From: Acidobacterium sp. | Lineage (GTDB): Bacteria > Acidobacteriota > Terriglobia > Terriglobales > Acidobacteriaceae | DNA: 64,000 bases | Assembly: GCA_003166955.1 (NCBI GenBank) | Contig: PMUI01000107.1 | Span: forward strand, 1-64,000 | Direction: 5' to 3' | Shown: piece after piece, positions 34,311-43,374 of the stretch | How the letters are laid out: every line of letters starts with the position of its first letter | Numbering within the stretch: the stretch's first letter is position 1 | Position numbers and translations under genes: made by a program | Notes under the pieces: generated by a model | Database searches by the model: none | What the model saw: only the letters and a program-made list of their open reading frames with translations | What the model was told of the DNA's origin: nothing

Positions 34311-35261
34311 CTATTTCAGCTCGAGTTCCCACGTTTGGCCGACGAGATCCTTGCCGAAACTGTGGTGAGGCTGCTCGCTGACAAGATGAAAGCCGGCGTT
34401 GCGGTAGATGTGGTGGGCTGAGGCCAGAATGCTCTGCGTCCAGAGCGTGATGCGGTCATAGCCGGCCTGGTGCGCGAAGTTCACGCACTCGCGAACCAGT
34501 GCCTGGCCCAGCCCCAGTCCGCGCGCCGATGGATCGACGTAGAGGAGGCGCAGTTTCGCCGTTCCGGGCTGCTCCGGGTGGCGCACGAGGAAAACATGGC
34601 CCACGTGCAGCCCGTCGATTTCGGCGACCCAGCAGCGCTCGCGCTGGTGATCAAAGCTGGCGATGAAGTCAGCGACGATGCGCGCGACGAGAGCTTCAAA
34701 GGTCCCATCCCAGCCGAATTGGGTGACGTAGCCAGCACCTTCCAGAGCCACGACGGTGCCCATGTCGCCGGGCCGGTGCGGCCGGAGAATGTAGGGCGTC
34801 TCCTGGGCAGGTTTGGCGGAGACGATTCGGTCGATGATTCGGTCGGCGGTTTGAATCGCGCTGACGAACTGAGCGCGCAGCGGAGGCGGCAGGCCCCTGA
34901 GAACGGCCCGCGCCTGCCGCTCCGACCTTGTGTTGAGGATGCGAAATGCGGCGCGGCCCCGCGGGGTGAGCATGAGGTTCGCCGCACGATTGTCGAGCTT
35001 CGACGTCTTCCTGCGAACCAGCCCGGCTTTGGCAAACTTGGTGAGAATACGGCTGAGGTAGCCGGCATCGAGGCCGAGCGCGTCGGCAATTTCCTTTGCC
35101 TGGGTCCTGGAGTTCACGGCCAGTTCATAGAGGACGCGCCCCTCCGCCCGACTGAATTCGGTGCGCAGAAAACCCTCATTCAGGGTTCCGATGAAGCGCG
35201 TGTAGAGGCGATTGAACTGGCGGAAAGCGGCAGCATCCAGAGCGAGTGTGGGATCGGCCAT
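34311..35261 (-). CDS. MarR-GNAT fusion: transcriptional regulator/acetyltransferase
   Basis: The 316-residue protein has an N-terminal MarR winged-helix domain (about residues 5-140; LGLDAGYLSRILTKFAKAGLVRR recognition region, NRAANLMLTPRG wing) and a C-terminal GNAT domain (about 155-315; LYVDPSARGLGLGQALV acetyl-CoA loop). Such fusions may sense a small molecule through the acetyltransferase half. A perfect 33-bp palindrome at 35275-35307 sits directly upstream, consistent with autorepression. Start 35261 leaves the palindrome outside the gene; an ATG at 35276 would overlap it. Confidence 0.9.
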   Translation of the reverse strand: MADPTLALDAAAFRQFNRLYTRFIGTLNEGFLRTEFSRAEGRVLYELAVNSRTQAKEIADALGLDAGYLSRILTKFAKAGLVRRKTSKLDNRAANLMLTPRGRAAFRILNTRSERQARAVLRGLPPPLRAQFVSAIQTADRIIDRIVSAKPAQETPYILRPHRPGDMGTVVALEGAGYVTQFGWDGTFEALVARIVADFIASFDHQRERCWVAEIDGLHVGHVFLVRHPEQPGTAKLRLLYVDPSARGLGLGQALVRECVNFAHQAGYDRITLWTQSILASAHHIYRNAGFHLVSEQPHHSFGKDLVGQTWELELK

Positions 35262-35274
35262 GCACTCAGCATGC

Positions 35275-35307
35275 ATCCGATTAGTTGACGCAGTCAACTA
35301 ATCGGAT
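35275..35307. promoter_or_regulatory. Perfect 33-bp palindromic operator of the MarR-GNAT gene
   Basis: Two perfect 15-base arms (ATCCGATTAGTTGAC and its complement) flank a GCA spacer. The palindrome ends 13 bases upstream of the chosen start codon. Its length and AT-rich core (TTAGTTGAC-N3-GTCAACTAA) fit a MarR-family dimer site; it could also form a transcript hairpin. Confidence 0.8.
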
Positions 35308-35393
35308 CGGCTGGCACCAGCCTCCGCGACGGTCCCGATTCCAATGGCGGAAGCGACGCGGCCAGCGCCGCAAGATGTGACCAAACGCGCCTT

Positions 35394-35960
35394 TCAGTAG
35401 ACGCCCGGGATCAGGCGCTTCGTGGAGCGGCTGTAGTCGGCATATTCGGCGCCGAAAGCCAGGAGCAGGGCCTGCTCTTCGACGTGGATGCGGTAGAGAA
35501 CCGCGAGGGTGGGAGCGATAAGCATCAGCGCGAGGCAGGCCCAATTTTTTGTGTGCAGGCCGACGGCGAGGAAGCAGATTTCAAGACCAAAGTAGGAGGG
35601 GTGGCGGACGATGCTGTAGAGTCCGCTGCGCTGGATGCTTTGCGAGGCGTGCGTGGCCACGTTGACGGTGAAGGAGCGGCCGAGGGTGACGATGGCGGTG
35701 ATCCGCACGGCGAGCCCGCAGATCATGAGACCGACGGCGAAGGGCCTGAGCCAGTGCCCGACCGGGATGCCCCACGGAAAGTGGGTCGCGACCCAGTCGA
35801 GGGCGAAGATAGAGCCGAAGATGACGCCCCACAGGATGAACTGCGTTCCGCGATCCTGAATGGCGTGTTGGCTGCGGCGGGCTCGGACGAACAGCGCGAG
35901 CAGGATCTCTCCGGCGGCCCAGCCGTACATGAGCCAGGGCCACAGCAGGGTCAGCCTCAT
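35394..35960 (-). CDS. Isoprenylcysteine carboxyl methyltransferase-like membrane protein
   Basis: The 188-residue protein has four or five membrane helices and the ICMT/PEMT signature RHPSYFG near residue 120, followed by [28 protein letters not shown] near the C-terminus. The family methylates lipid-like or prenylated substrates with S-adenosylmethionine. The bacterial substrate is unknown. It lies 133 bases downstream of the MarR-GNAT gene palindrome on the same strand, as a separate unit. Confidence 0.85.
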   Translation of the reverse strand: MRLTLLWPWLMYGWAAGEILLALFVRARRSQHAIQDRGTQFILWGVIFGSIFALDWVATHFPWGIPVGHWLRPFAVGLMICGLAVRITAIVTLGRSFTVNVATHASQSIQRSGLYSIVRHPSYFGLEICFLAVGLHTKNWACLALMLIAPTLAVLYRIHVEEQALLLAFGAEYADYSRSTKRLIPGVY

Positions 35961-36085
35961 TGATCCCTCTTCAACATGAAGACACGATACGCGAGTTGCA
36001 GGGAGCGAGTTCCACAGTGGCGGGACGACAATTCTGCATCTGCGCGCTACTATGCTCCGTCAGAAACTATGACAGGAGGAACTGC

Positions 36086-36694
36086 ATGAGTCAGGCAAAA
36101 CTGCTGATGATTGTCGGCGATTACGCTGAGGATTACGAGACGATGGTGCCTTTCCAGGCGCTGCAGATGGTCGGACACAAGGTCGATGCGGTTTGTCCGG
36201 GGAAGAAGGCCGGGCAGTCGATACGGACGGCGATCCACGACTTCGAAGGGGATCAGACCTACTCGGAGAAGCGCGGACATAATTTCACACTGAACGCGAC
36301 CTTTGCGGAGGTTCGCCCGGAGGAGTATGACGGGCTGGTTTTGCCGGGCGGACGGGCGCCGGAATATCTGCGGCTGGACGAAAAGGTGCTGGGGATCATC
36401 CGGCATTTCGCCGAGGAGGAGAAGCCGATCGCGGCCGTCTGCCACGCGGCTCAGTTGCTGGCGGCGGCGCGAGTTTTGAAGGGCAGGAAGGTCAGCGCTT
36501 ATCCCGCCTGCGCGCCGGAGGTGGAGTTGGCCGGTGGGACGTATGTGCCGGTGGAGATGACGGCGGCGGTGGTGGATCGCAATCTGGTGACGGCCCCAGC
36601 CTGGCCGGCGCATCCGGCATGGCTGGGGAAGTTCCTGACCGTGCTGGAGGAGCACGCTGGAGCCATGGCGGAAGCGGCTGTTGCAGCCCGGTAA
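36086..36694 (+). CDS. DJ-1/PfpI family protein
   Basis: The 202-residue protein has the glutamine-amidotransferase-like fold with the nucleophile elbow AVCHAAQLL (Cys near residue 125), [13 protein letters not shown] and a Glu near the N-terminus. PfpI/DJ-1 proteins act as deglycases, chaperones or glyoxalases. AGGAGG lies 6 bases before the ATG at 36086, which excludes upstream in-frame starts. Confidence 0.9.
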   Translation: MSQAKLLMIVGDYAEDYETMVPFQALQMVGHKVDAVCPGKKAGQSIRTAIHDFEGDQTYSEKRGHNFTLNATFAEVRPEEYDGLVLPGGRAPEYLRLDEKVLGIIRHFAEEEKPIAAVCHAAQLLAAARVLKGRKVSAYPACAPEVELAGGTYVPVEMTAAVVDRNLVTAPAWPAHPAWLGKFLTVLEEHAGAMAEAAVAAR

Positions 36695-36981
36695 ATGCCG
36701 CAAATTGAGCCGAACTGGTGACGGGATCAGGCATGTACCGGTTCGGCTCAAAATTCCGGAAATATTCAATCAGGAGTATTGACTGTGGGGTAATCCCGGG
36801 CTACTCTGACGGCAACTTCGACTCATTTGTTGCCGACTGCCAACCCGCTTCGTCCGCCCTGCCTGACGCATCCAATCAGTGTGGAGTGGCACCGGTTGCA
36901 AACTTCGGCAATTCACCTCACATTTCAACTTCAACCGCATGGCACAAGGACCGCCATGTTCGGAGGTCATCTCCCCGCCTG

Positions 36982-37986
36982 ATGAGAAAACATCTCGAGA
37001 TCACTCCCAATCTTGAGCCCCTGTTCGGGACCCGCGACGAAAATCTGAGACTGATGGAGGACGCTCTGCATGCTCGCATCGATCTGGTATCCGATGCGGT
37101 GATGGTAGAGGGTTCGGAGGACGCCATTGCGCGCGTGGAGCGGATTTTTCAGGACTATGAAGCGCTGCGGCGACAGGGGATTTCGCTCCAGAACGGTGAA
37201 CTGAACGGGATGCTGCGGCTGGTCACGGCGGACCCGACGGTATCGCTGCGCAGCCTGGGCGAGGCCGGCAAACAGAGGTCCGCCGGCATCAAGCGGATGG
37301 TGCAGCCGCGCTCGATCAATCAGCGGCTGTACGTCGAGGCCATCGAACAGTCGGATATGGTGTTCGGCATCGGGCCGGCCGGGACGGGCAAGACTTACCT
37401 GGCGGTGGCGATGGGGGCGGCGGCGCTGCTGGCGAAGAAGATCAGCCGGATTGTGCTGGTGCGGCCGGCGGTGGAAGCGGGCGAGCGGCTGGGATTCCTG
37501 CCGGGAACGCTGCAGGAGAAGGTGGACCCTTACCTGCGGCCGCTGTACGACGCGCTCTACGACCTGTTGGAACCGGAGCGCGTGGACAAGATGCTGGAGC
37601 GCAACGTGATTGAAGTGGCTCCGCTGGCGTTTATGCGCGGGCGCACGCTGAACGACGCGTTCATCATCATGGACGAGGCGCAGAACACCACCAGCGAACA
37701 GATGAAGATGTTCCTGACGCGCATGGGCAACAACGCCAAGGCGGTGATCACGGGCGACATCACGCAGATCGACCTGCCCAACCCGCGGAAATCGGGGCTG
37801 GTGGAGGCGATCAATATCCTCGAGGGTGTGGATGGAATCCGGTTCATTCGCTTTGAGGACGGCGACGTGGTTCGCCACCATTTGGTGCAGCGGATTATTC
37901 GCGCCTACGAAGGCTTTGGGCGGCAGCGGGAACTGCCTCTGGAGATCGACGGCGAACCAGAGGTCCGGTTTTCCCAGCCTCAATAG
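36982..37986 (+). CDS. phoH: PhoH-family ATPase
   Basis: The 334-residue protein has an N-terminal KH-like region and a PhoH ATPase domain with Walker A GPAGTGKTYLA, Walker B AFIIMDEAQN and the RPAVEAGERLGFLPG segment. PhoH-like proteins (PhoL, YbeZ) act with the endonuclease YbeY in rRNA maturation and ribosome quality control. It precedes ybeY. The frame stays open upstream to 36718, but similarity begins near MRKHLEITPN; the start is a judgement as only a distant GGAGG lies before it. Confidence 0.92.
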   Translation: MRKHLEITPNLEPLFGTRDENLRLMEDALHARIDLVSDAVMVEGSEDAIARVERIFQDYEALRRQGISLQNGELNGMLRLVTADPTVSLRSLGEAGKQRSAGIKRMVQPRSINQRLYVEAIEQSDMVFGIGPAGTGKTYLAVAMGAAALLAKKISRIVLVRPAVEAGERLGFLPGTLQEKVDPYLRPLYDALYDLLEPERVDKMLERNVIEVAPLAFMRGRTLNDAFIIMDEAQNTTSEQMKMFLTRMGNNAKAVITGDITQIDLPNPRKSGLVEAINILEGVDGIRFIRFEDGDVVRHHLVQRIIRAYEGFGRQRELPLEIDGEPEVRFSQPQ

Positions 37987-38033
37987 CTGCGGCTCGCCGG
38001 GCGCGGCAAAATGGATTAAGAGTTACCATCGAA

Positions 38034-38069
38034 GTGGGAGGGTGCAGCTGCCCTCCCACCGTTGTTTTG
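38034..38069 (+). terminator. Intrinsic terminator after phoH
   Basis: A 9-bp perfect stem (GTGGGAGGG / CCCTCCCAC, 38034-38042 and 38051-38059) with an 8-base loop is followed by CGTTGTTTTG. It separates phoH from ybeY and may give partial termination. Confidence 0.7.
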
Positions 38070-38106
38070 TGCATCGGCCACTCCAGAGGCCAGGTTGCAC
38101 TGGATC

Positions 38107-38604
38107 ATGATCCTGATCGAACCCACGATACAAGCCAGTTTCGGCCGCGCTCTGCGGCAAAGGACCCTCGCCGTGTTTCTGAAAGAGGCGGCGCGGGCGG
38201 TGGGGCTCGCGGGAGGGGTGTCGGTTCTGCTCACGGGCGACGAGCATATTCGCAGACTGAACCGGGTCTATCGCGGGAAGAACAAGGCTACGGATGTGCT
38301 GTCTTTTCCGGCGGCTGATCCGGCGAACGGGCATGCGCCGGTGGCCGGGGATCTGGCGGTCTCGGTGGAGACCGCGGTCCGCCAGGCGGTGGAGTTCGGG
38401 CATCCGCTGGCGACGGAGGTGCAGATTCTGGTTCTGCACGGGCTGCTGCACCTGGGCGGGTACGATCACGAGACTGACGAGGGCCAGATGGCGCGCAAGG
38501 AAACGGCTCTGCGAAAGCGATTTGGTTTGGAATGGGGGCTGATCGAGCGCAGCACAGCAGCGGGGCCGAAGCGCAGGAGCCCGGGCAGGCGGCGCAAGCC
38601 ATGA
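38107..38604 (+). CDS. ybeY: Endoribonuclease YbeY
   Basis: The 165-residue protein has the YbeY zinc motif HGLLHLGGYDHE and the KATDVLSFP segment. YbeY matures 16S rRNA 3' ends and removes defective ribosomes. The C-terminal 25 residues are basic (PKRRSPGRRRKP) and may bind RNA. The ATG at 38107 fits the usual start; the stop overlaps the next gene (ATGA). Confidence 0.94.
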   Translation: MILIEPTIQASFGRALRQRTLAVFLKEAARAVGLAGGVSVLLTGDEHIRRLNRVYRGKNKATDVLSFPAADPANGHAPVAGDLAVSVETAVRQAVEFGHPLATEVQILVLHGLLHLGGYDHETDEGQMARKETALRKRFGLEWGLIERSTAAGPKRRSPGRRRKP

Positions 38605-39881
38605 GCATCGTTGCTGCTCTGCTGATCGTGTTGCTGCTGGTGGTGCAGACGCTGGTGTCGTATGTGGACCGGCTCTATTCGGAGATGGGGAAATTTCTGG
38701 CGCGGGAATTTCAGGAGAACATCGACCTGTGGGAGCAGCGGGTGGAACCGCGGCTGGGCATGAACCGCGAGCGGATTGCGCTGTCGGCGGCGATCCTGAT
38801 GCATCTTTCGCTGGCGTTTCTGACGCTGGTGTTCGGCATGCTGCTCTTCGAGCGCGCGCGGGCCGGGGACCGGGCCACGATACCGGAAATCGCGCAGGTG
38901 GTGCTGGGCATCATCCTGGTGATCATCGTGTTCAACCGCCTGCTGCCCTATGCGTTCTTCGCGCGCACACAGGGCGCGTGGATCGTGCGCTGGCGATGGT
39001 TCCTGCAGCTGCTGTTGTGGCTGGTGCTGCCCATCACGCTGTTCGTGCAGTTTTTGCTGTCGATTGCGGCGCTGGCCGAAGAACCGGCCACCGCCAACGG
39101 TGATACCGCTGCCTCGGAAGCGGTTGATGCGCTGATCGAGGCTGGTGAGGAAGAAGGCATCATCGAGGAGAGCGACCGCGAGTTGGTGCGGTCGGCGGTG
39201 GAGTTCGGCGACAAGGTGGTGCGGGAAGTGATGACGCCGCGGCCGGCAATGTTTGCGGTTCCGGGGACGATCACGCTGGAACAGTTCCTGGAGCTGATCC
39301 GAGCACACGCGTTTTCGCGGGTGCCGGTCTACAAGGAATCGCTGGACAACGTCACTGGCATTGCGTTCACGCACGATTTGCTGCAGATTTCGGACGCCGA
39401 GGCGCGATCGAAGACGGTCGCGTCGATCCAGCGGCCGGCGGCGTTTGTGCCGGAGACGAAGAAGGTGAACGAGCTGCTGCGCGAGATGCAGCGCGAGAAG
39501 CAGCACATGCGCATCGTGATCGACGAGTATGGCGGGGTCGCGGGGCTGGTGACGATTGAGGACCTGCTCGAAGAGCTGGTGGGCGCCATTCGCGACGAGC
39601 ACGAGGATGAAGACAACGCGGCGGTGATCCGCGAGCCGGGCGGGACGTGGGTGGTTCCGGGCAATCTCGAAATCGGGCGCGTGGAGGAGATTCTTGGGGG
39701 CGTGGAACTGCCTGAGGATCTGGAGGCCACGAGCGTGGGTGGGCTGGTGAGCGAAACGGCGGGGCGCATTCCGCAGTCGGGCGAAATAGTGGAGGGCTAC
39801 GGGCTGCGCTTCGAGATTCTGGCCTCGACCGACCGCAAGGTGAATCGCCTGCGGGTATCGCGGCTGGCGGAAGCCAGCTAG
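38601..39881 (+). CDS. CBS/CorC-domain membrane protein (hemolysin-C-like)
   Basis: The 426-residue protein has membrane helices near residues 5-22, 62-84, 98-115 and 128-150, then a CBS pair (EVMTPRPAMFAV, RVPVYKES, VIDEYGGVAGLVTIEDLLEEL) and a C-terminal CorC_HlyC domain. YbeX/CorC relatives flank ybeY in many genomes and support ribosome assembly and Mg2+ homeostasis. It overlaps ybeY by 4 bases and precedes era by 9 bases. Confidence 0.88.
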   Translation: MSIVAALLIVLLLVVQTLVSYVDRLYSEMGKFLAREFQENIDLWEQRVEPRLGMNRERIALSAAILMHLSLAFLTLVFGMLLFERARAGDRATIPEIAQVVLGIILVIIVFNRLLPYAFFARTQGAWIVRWRWFLQLLLWLVLPITLFVQFLLSIAALAEEPATANGDTAASEAVDALIEAGEEEGIIEESDRELVRSAVEFGDKVVREVMTPRPAMFAVPGTITLEQFLELIRAHAFSRVPVYKESLDNVTGIAFTHDLLQISDAEARSKTVASIQRPAAFVPETKKVNELLREMQREKQHMRIVIDEYGGVAGLVTIEDLLEELVGAIRDEHEDEDNAAVIREPGGTWVVPGNLEIGRVEEILGGVELPEDLEATSVGGLVSETAGRIPQSGEIVEGYGLRFEILASTDRKVNRLRVSRLAEAS

Positions 39882-39890
39882 GCTAGTGTC

Positions 39891-40904
39891 ATGAAAATGC
39901 GGTCCGGCTTCGTCTCCATTATCGGGCGTCCCAACGCGGGCAAGTCGACGCTGCTGAACGCGCTCATCGGCGAGAAGGTCGCCATTGTTACGGCCAAACC
40001 GCAGACCACGCGCACGCGGATTCGCGGCATGGTCGATGTGCCGGAGCGGAAGGGAAAACATCCGGCGACGCAGATTGTTTTTGTGGACACGCCGGGCATC
40101 CACAAGCCCGCGTCACAGCTGGACCGCGCGATGATGCAGGAGATCCACGAGGCGCTGATGACACGCGACCTGGTGCTGCTGCTGGTGGATGCAGTGCGGA
40201 AACAGCCACGCGCGGAAGACGGGGGGCCGCTGAAATTCGATCGGGCGAGCGAAGAAGCGATGGCCTTCGAGATGATCCGCCAGCTGGATTGCCCGGTCTT
40301 TCTGGTGATCACGAAGATCGACCTGGTGCCGAAGGAGGCCCTGCTGCCGCTGATTGAAGGGCTGAGCGCGCTGCATTCGTTTGCGGAGGTGGTGCCGGTT
40401 TCGGCAAAGAAGGGCGATGGGCTGAGGGTGCTCCTGCACAAAATCGCGGAATACTTGCCCGAGGGAAAACGTTGGTTTCCGAAGGAACAATTCACCGATC
40501 AACCGGAGCGCTTCCTCGTCGCGGAGCTGATCCGCGAACGGATCCTGATGGAGACGGGCGAAGAGGTTCCATACGCGTCGGCGGTGATCGTGGAGCGCTT
40601 CGAGGAGCCCGCGCCCCCGACGAAAAAACCCCGCCCCGGCACCGTGCTCCCGCTCACACGTATCTCCGCCGCGATTTATTGCGAGCGCGCGGGACAGAAG
40701 GCGATCCTCATCGGCAAAGGCGGAAGCAAGCTGAAGGAAATCGGAACCAACGCTCGCCATGAGATCGAAGCTTTGCTGGGCACGCGCGTCTATCTCGAAT
40801 TGCGCGTCCTGGTCCGGGAAAACTGGCGTGATTCGCGCGTCTTCATCGAGTCGCTCGACTGGCGGAAGCAGCTCGAGGAACTGGCGGAGCGGGAAGGCGA
40901 GTAG
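39891..40904 (+). CDS. era: GTPase Era
   Basis: The 337-residue GTPase has G1 GRPNAGKST, the TTRTRIRG switch I, DTPG, TKID, and a C-terminal KH domain with GKGGSKLKEIG. Era binds the 3' end of 16S rRNA during 30S assembly. It is about 35 residues longer than E. coli Era, with extra residues after VDAVRKQPRAEDGG within the G domain. It is last in the phoH-ybeY-CBS-era cluster. Confidence 0.96.
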   Translation: MKMRSGFVSIIGRPNAGKSTLLNALIGEKVAIVTAKPQTTRTRIRGMVDVPERKGKHPATQIVFVDTPGIHKPASQLDRAMMQEIHEALMTRDLVLLLVDAVRKQPRAEDGGPLKFDRASEEAMAFEMIRQLDCPVFLVITKIDLVPKEALLPLIEGLSALHSFAEVVPVSAKKGDGLRVLLHKIAEYLPEGKRWFPKEQFTDQPERFLVAELIRERILMETGEEVPYASAVIVERFEEPAPPTKKPRPGTVLPLTRISAAIYCERAGQKAILIGKGGSKLKEIGTNARHEIEALLGTRVYLELRVLVRENWRDSRVFIESLDWRKQLEELAEREGE

Positions 40905-40933
40905 GTGGAGCTGGAAGCTGGAAGCTGGGAGCC
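40905..40933. repeat. Short tandem repeat, GGAAGCT unit
   Basis: About three imperfect copies of a 7-base GGAAGCT/GGAGCT unit lie directly after the era stop codon, in the convergent gap between era and the PlsC-like gene. Confidence 0.5.
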
Positions 40934-40962
40934 AGCGAATGATAACGGCTGCCCGACTTCAT

Positions 40963-41820
40963 TCAAGCCACTATTTCTCTCTTCATCCTCTTCCGCATTG
41001 CATTCGCCTGCTCGCGGAGTTCCAGCGCGGCGGTTTTGCGGTCGGAGTAGACGTTGCGATCTGGAAAAAACTCAACCTTGGCGAGAACATCCTCGCGCGA
41101 CAGCGTGCGCAGCAGGTGAGGCAGGAAGGGAGCGTCTCCAAACCAGCAGAGGTCGCGCTCTTCCACGCCCCTCGCGCGATAGCCGATGGCAGCGGCCGTT
41201 ATCTCCGCGCCGCGTTCGGCGGCCGGTGCGAGCAGGGTGGGATGAAAGCGCTCGACCTGGCTGCCGTCAGTGCTGGTTCCTTCCGGAAACAGCAGAACGG
41301 GCACCCCGGCTTCGAGCACGGCACCGATTTGGCGGGTCACTTCCCCGGTGCCCGTTCGGCTTTGGCGGTTGACGAAGATGGTTCCCCCGCAGCGAGCCAG
41401 GATGCCAAAGGCCGGCCAGAGGCGCACCTCGCGCTTGGCAACGAAGACGCACGGAGTGGCAGCGGCGTAGACGAGAATGTCGAGATAGCTGAGGTGGTTG
41501 GAGCAGATCAGCCCCTGGGTGGGGCGCAAGCCGCGGCACTCCAGGCGCATGCCCAGACGGCGCAGGATGGTGGCGCAGGAGCGGTGCAGCCATCGAGCGC
41601 GTTGCCAAAGCTGGAGGCGGGCTCCATGCCTGAGGCCAAGAAAGAAAAAACGAAGGCCAACGTCAGCCAGGCTGACGAGCAGAATCAGCAGGCGGAGACT
41701 GGCCCGGACGGGGCCTGCGCTGGTTCGAAGTCCGGAAGGAAGCGGTTCCTCGCTGCCGGCGAAAGCTGCGCCAGATCGAGCAGAGTCAGAAAGTCGATGG
41801 TTCCGAATTCGCGATCCCAT
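40963..41820 (-). CDS. PlsC-type 1-acylglycerol-3-phosphate/lyso-ornithine-lipid acyltransferase
   Basis: The 285-residue protein has the acyltransferase motifs NHLSYLD (HX4D) and FPEGTSTDG, and a hydrophobic segment near residues 43-62. It could acylate lysophosphatidate or, like OlsA, lyso-ornithine lipid; the preceding gene is OlsB-like. The longest frame overlaps that gene by 136 bases, and the first 35 residues look non-homologous, so the true start is probably downstream at a non-ATG codon. Confidence 0.82.
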   Translation of the reverse strand: MGSRIRNHRLSDSARSGAAFAGSEEPLPSGLRTSAGPVRASLRLLILLVSLADVGLRFFFLGLRHGARLQLWQRARWLHRSCATILRRLGMRLECRGLRPTQGLICSNHLSYLDILVYAAATPCVFVAKREVRLWPAFGILARCGGTIFVNRQSRTGTGEVTRQIGAVLEAGVPVLLFPEGTSTDGSQVERFHPTLLAPAAERGAEITAAAIGYRARGVEERDLCWFGDAPFLPHLLRTLSREDVLAKVEFFPDRNVYSDRKTAALELREQANAMRKRMKREIVA

Positions 41821-42581
41821 GCTGGTGCGCCGCAGATTCTGGCTCCCACTGCAATATACGTTTTGAGCAACTTGGGTATCTTAACCGCCCCGTGGCTATC
41901 GGCAGGCACCGCAGGCAGCTCATAGGCAGGCGTGGGCCGCGTGCGCAGAGGCTGCGGGGCCAGGAAGGGCGAAAGTTCCCGGTACATAGACCAGCCTTCC
42001 CGGGGGTCGCGGGAGTTCAGCGACGAGCAACCGATGAGGTAGCGCAGCTTGTAGAACCGGGCGTATTGAGCGATACCGCGCCAAAGAAGGGTGAGTACTT
42101 CGCTGGTTCGGTGCTCGCGGTCGATGGATGCCCGGCCCAGCTCCAGAACCTCGCTGCGAATGGGTTCATAGGAAGAGAAGTCGAATTCCTGTTCGCTGTA
42201 GTAACCCAGTTTCTGAACGGCGGTAACACCGGACTGCATCCGGTAGGTACCGACCACCTCCCGGCGCGAGCGGTCTTCGACAATGAGGTGGTCGCAGAAT
42301 AAGTCAAGGTGGTCCTGATCGAGGCCCGTCTGGTAGGAGGACTCCAGGCCTTCACCGAGTTCGATATTGAATACCTTGAAGCGGAGCCTGCAGGCGGCAT
42401 CGCGCTCGGCCAGGGTTTCAGCCAACCGAATTTCATATTTTCCTAACTGGAGAGAAATATGAGGGGTTTGGGGGACAAAACCCTCAGCTGCAGGGGCCCT
42501 TCCCCCGGTCTGAATCTCAACGGGACTACCCACGCCGGATGCCAGCCGGCGCGGCATTGACACACGTTTGCGTGTTAACAC
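41685..42581 (-). CDS. OlsB-like GNAT N-acyltransferase (hemolysin-like)
   Basis: The 298-residue protein belongs to the acyl-homoserine-lactone-synthase-like GNAT group (AETLAERDAACRLRFKVFNIELGEGL, CDHLIVED, VGTYRMQ, LELGRASIDREHRTSEVLTLLWRGIAQYA, YLIGCSSL). OlsB proteins attach a 3-hydroxyacyl chain to ornithine. A PlsC-type gene follows on the same strand, which matches olsBA. GTG at 42581 or ATG at 42557 may be the start; neither has a strong ribosome site. Confidence 0.8.
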   Translation of the reverse strand: MLTRKRVSMPRRLASGVGSPVEIQTGGRAPAAEGFVPQTPHISLQLGKYEIRLAETLAERDAACRLRFKVFNIELGEGLESSYQTGLDQDHLDLFCDHLIVEDRSRREVVGTYRMQSGVTAVQKLGYYSEQEFDFSSYEPIRSEVLELGRASIDREHRTSEVLTLLWRGIAQYARFYKLRYLIGCSSLNSRDPREGWSMYRELSPFLAPQPLRTRPTPAYELPAVPADSHGAVKIPKLLKTYIAVGARICGAPAWDREFGTIDFLTLLDLAQLSPAARNRFLPDFEPAQAPSGPVSAC

Positions 42582-42799
42582 ACCGCCATCTTGCTGTCGA
42601 GAAAAGAACAGGAGCTTACAAAAAAGAGAAAAATGGACAAATTCTGAGTTAATGTACCGTTTCAGTACAGCGGTAGCAGGGTGCTCCTGAGCGGATGCCT
42701 GGGCCGCAGAATTTTTTGTAACAACCCACTCAATTTGTTATGGTAGGCGGTGTTGCATCCATTCCCTGGATAACTGGTCTACGAAAACGAGAGAAAAAG

Positions 42800-43024
42800 A
42801 TGACACGTGAAGAACTAGTTGCTGCAGTCGATGAAGAAATCAGCCGCCTCGAGAAAGTCCGTGCTCTGCTCGCCAGCACGGGAGGTTCCAAAGTCTCTAC
42901 GGCATCGTTCGGTAACCGTCCGCGTAAGAAGCGCGTTCTCAGCGCCGATGCTCGAGCCCGCATAGCGGCCGCTCAAAGGCGGCGCTGGGCCAAGCAGAAG
43001 GCGGCTCAGGGCGTAAAGAAGTAG
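42800..43024 (+). CDS. Small basic protein of unknown function
   Basis: The 74-residue protein has an acidic helical first third (EELVAAVDEEISRLEKVRALL) and a highly basic C-terminal half with RPRKKRVLSADARARIAAAQRRRWAKQK. The repeated R/K-A pattern suggests a nucleic-acid-binding helix. It has no signal or membrane segment. The start at 42800 follows a purine-rich stretch; an upstream in-frame ATG at 42740 is less likely. I do not recognise a named family. Confidence 0.6.
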   Translation: MTREELVAAVDEEISRLEKVRALLASTGGSKVSTASFGNRPRKKRVLSADARARIAAAQRRRWAKQKAAQGVKK

Positions 43025-43374
43025 CTTTCGAGACGAGGCGGTTGCAGGTCGCCGCCGGGTTTGCGCGATAACCGGTGGTCTTTGACGCACGGCACGAACA
43101 GCAAGACCGTGCTGTCGGCTGGTATTGCCATAATTAGTGCGACGGCATCCCCTCTTTTGGTCAGCAAATGCTGCGGCGGGAGAGGCAAGCTGGAGTATTG
43201 TCCCGGACACGGCAGGCCGATATATTAGAATCCCTGTCGGTGACCTGGAGGCGACTCGAGCCAGGCCAGAAAACTCGGTTCGCAATGCTCAATTGGCGCA
43301 TCGAAGGCCGAGTCTCTGACGGGTTGGTCCCACGGTGCTGGTGGCTATAGCTCGCCGCGCAGACCTGGACTGCA
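43025..43374. other. 350-base gap, no gene recognised
   Basis: This stretch between the small basic protein and the PAS-GGDEF gene shows only short open frames without ribosome sites. A weak GCACGG...CCGTGC inverted repeat lies near 43088-43113. No RNA gene was recognised. Confidence 0.4.

Noticed and set aside
43025-43374. A possible tRNA or small RNA in the gap before the GGDEF gene.
   Set aside because: No cloverleaf, T-loop consensus or strong terminator could be found by eye.
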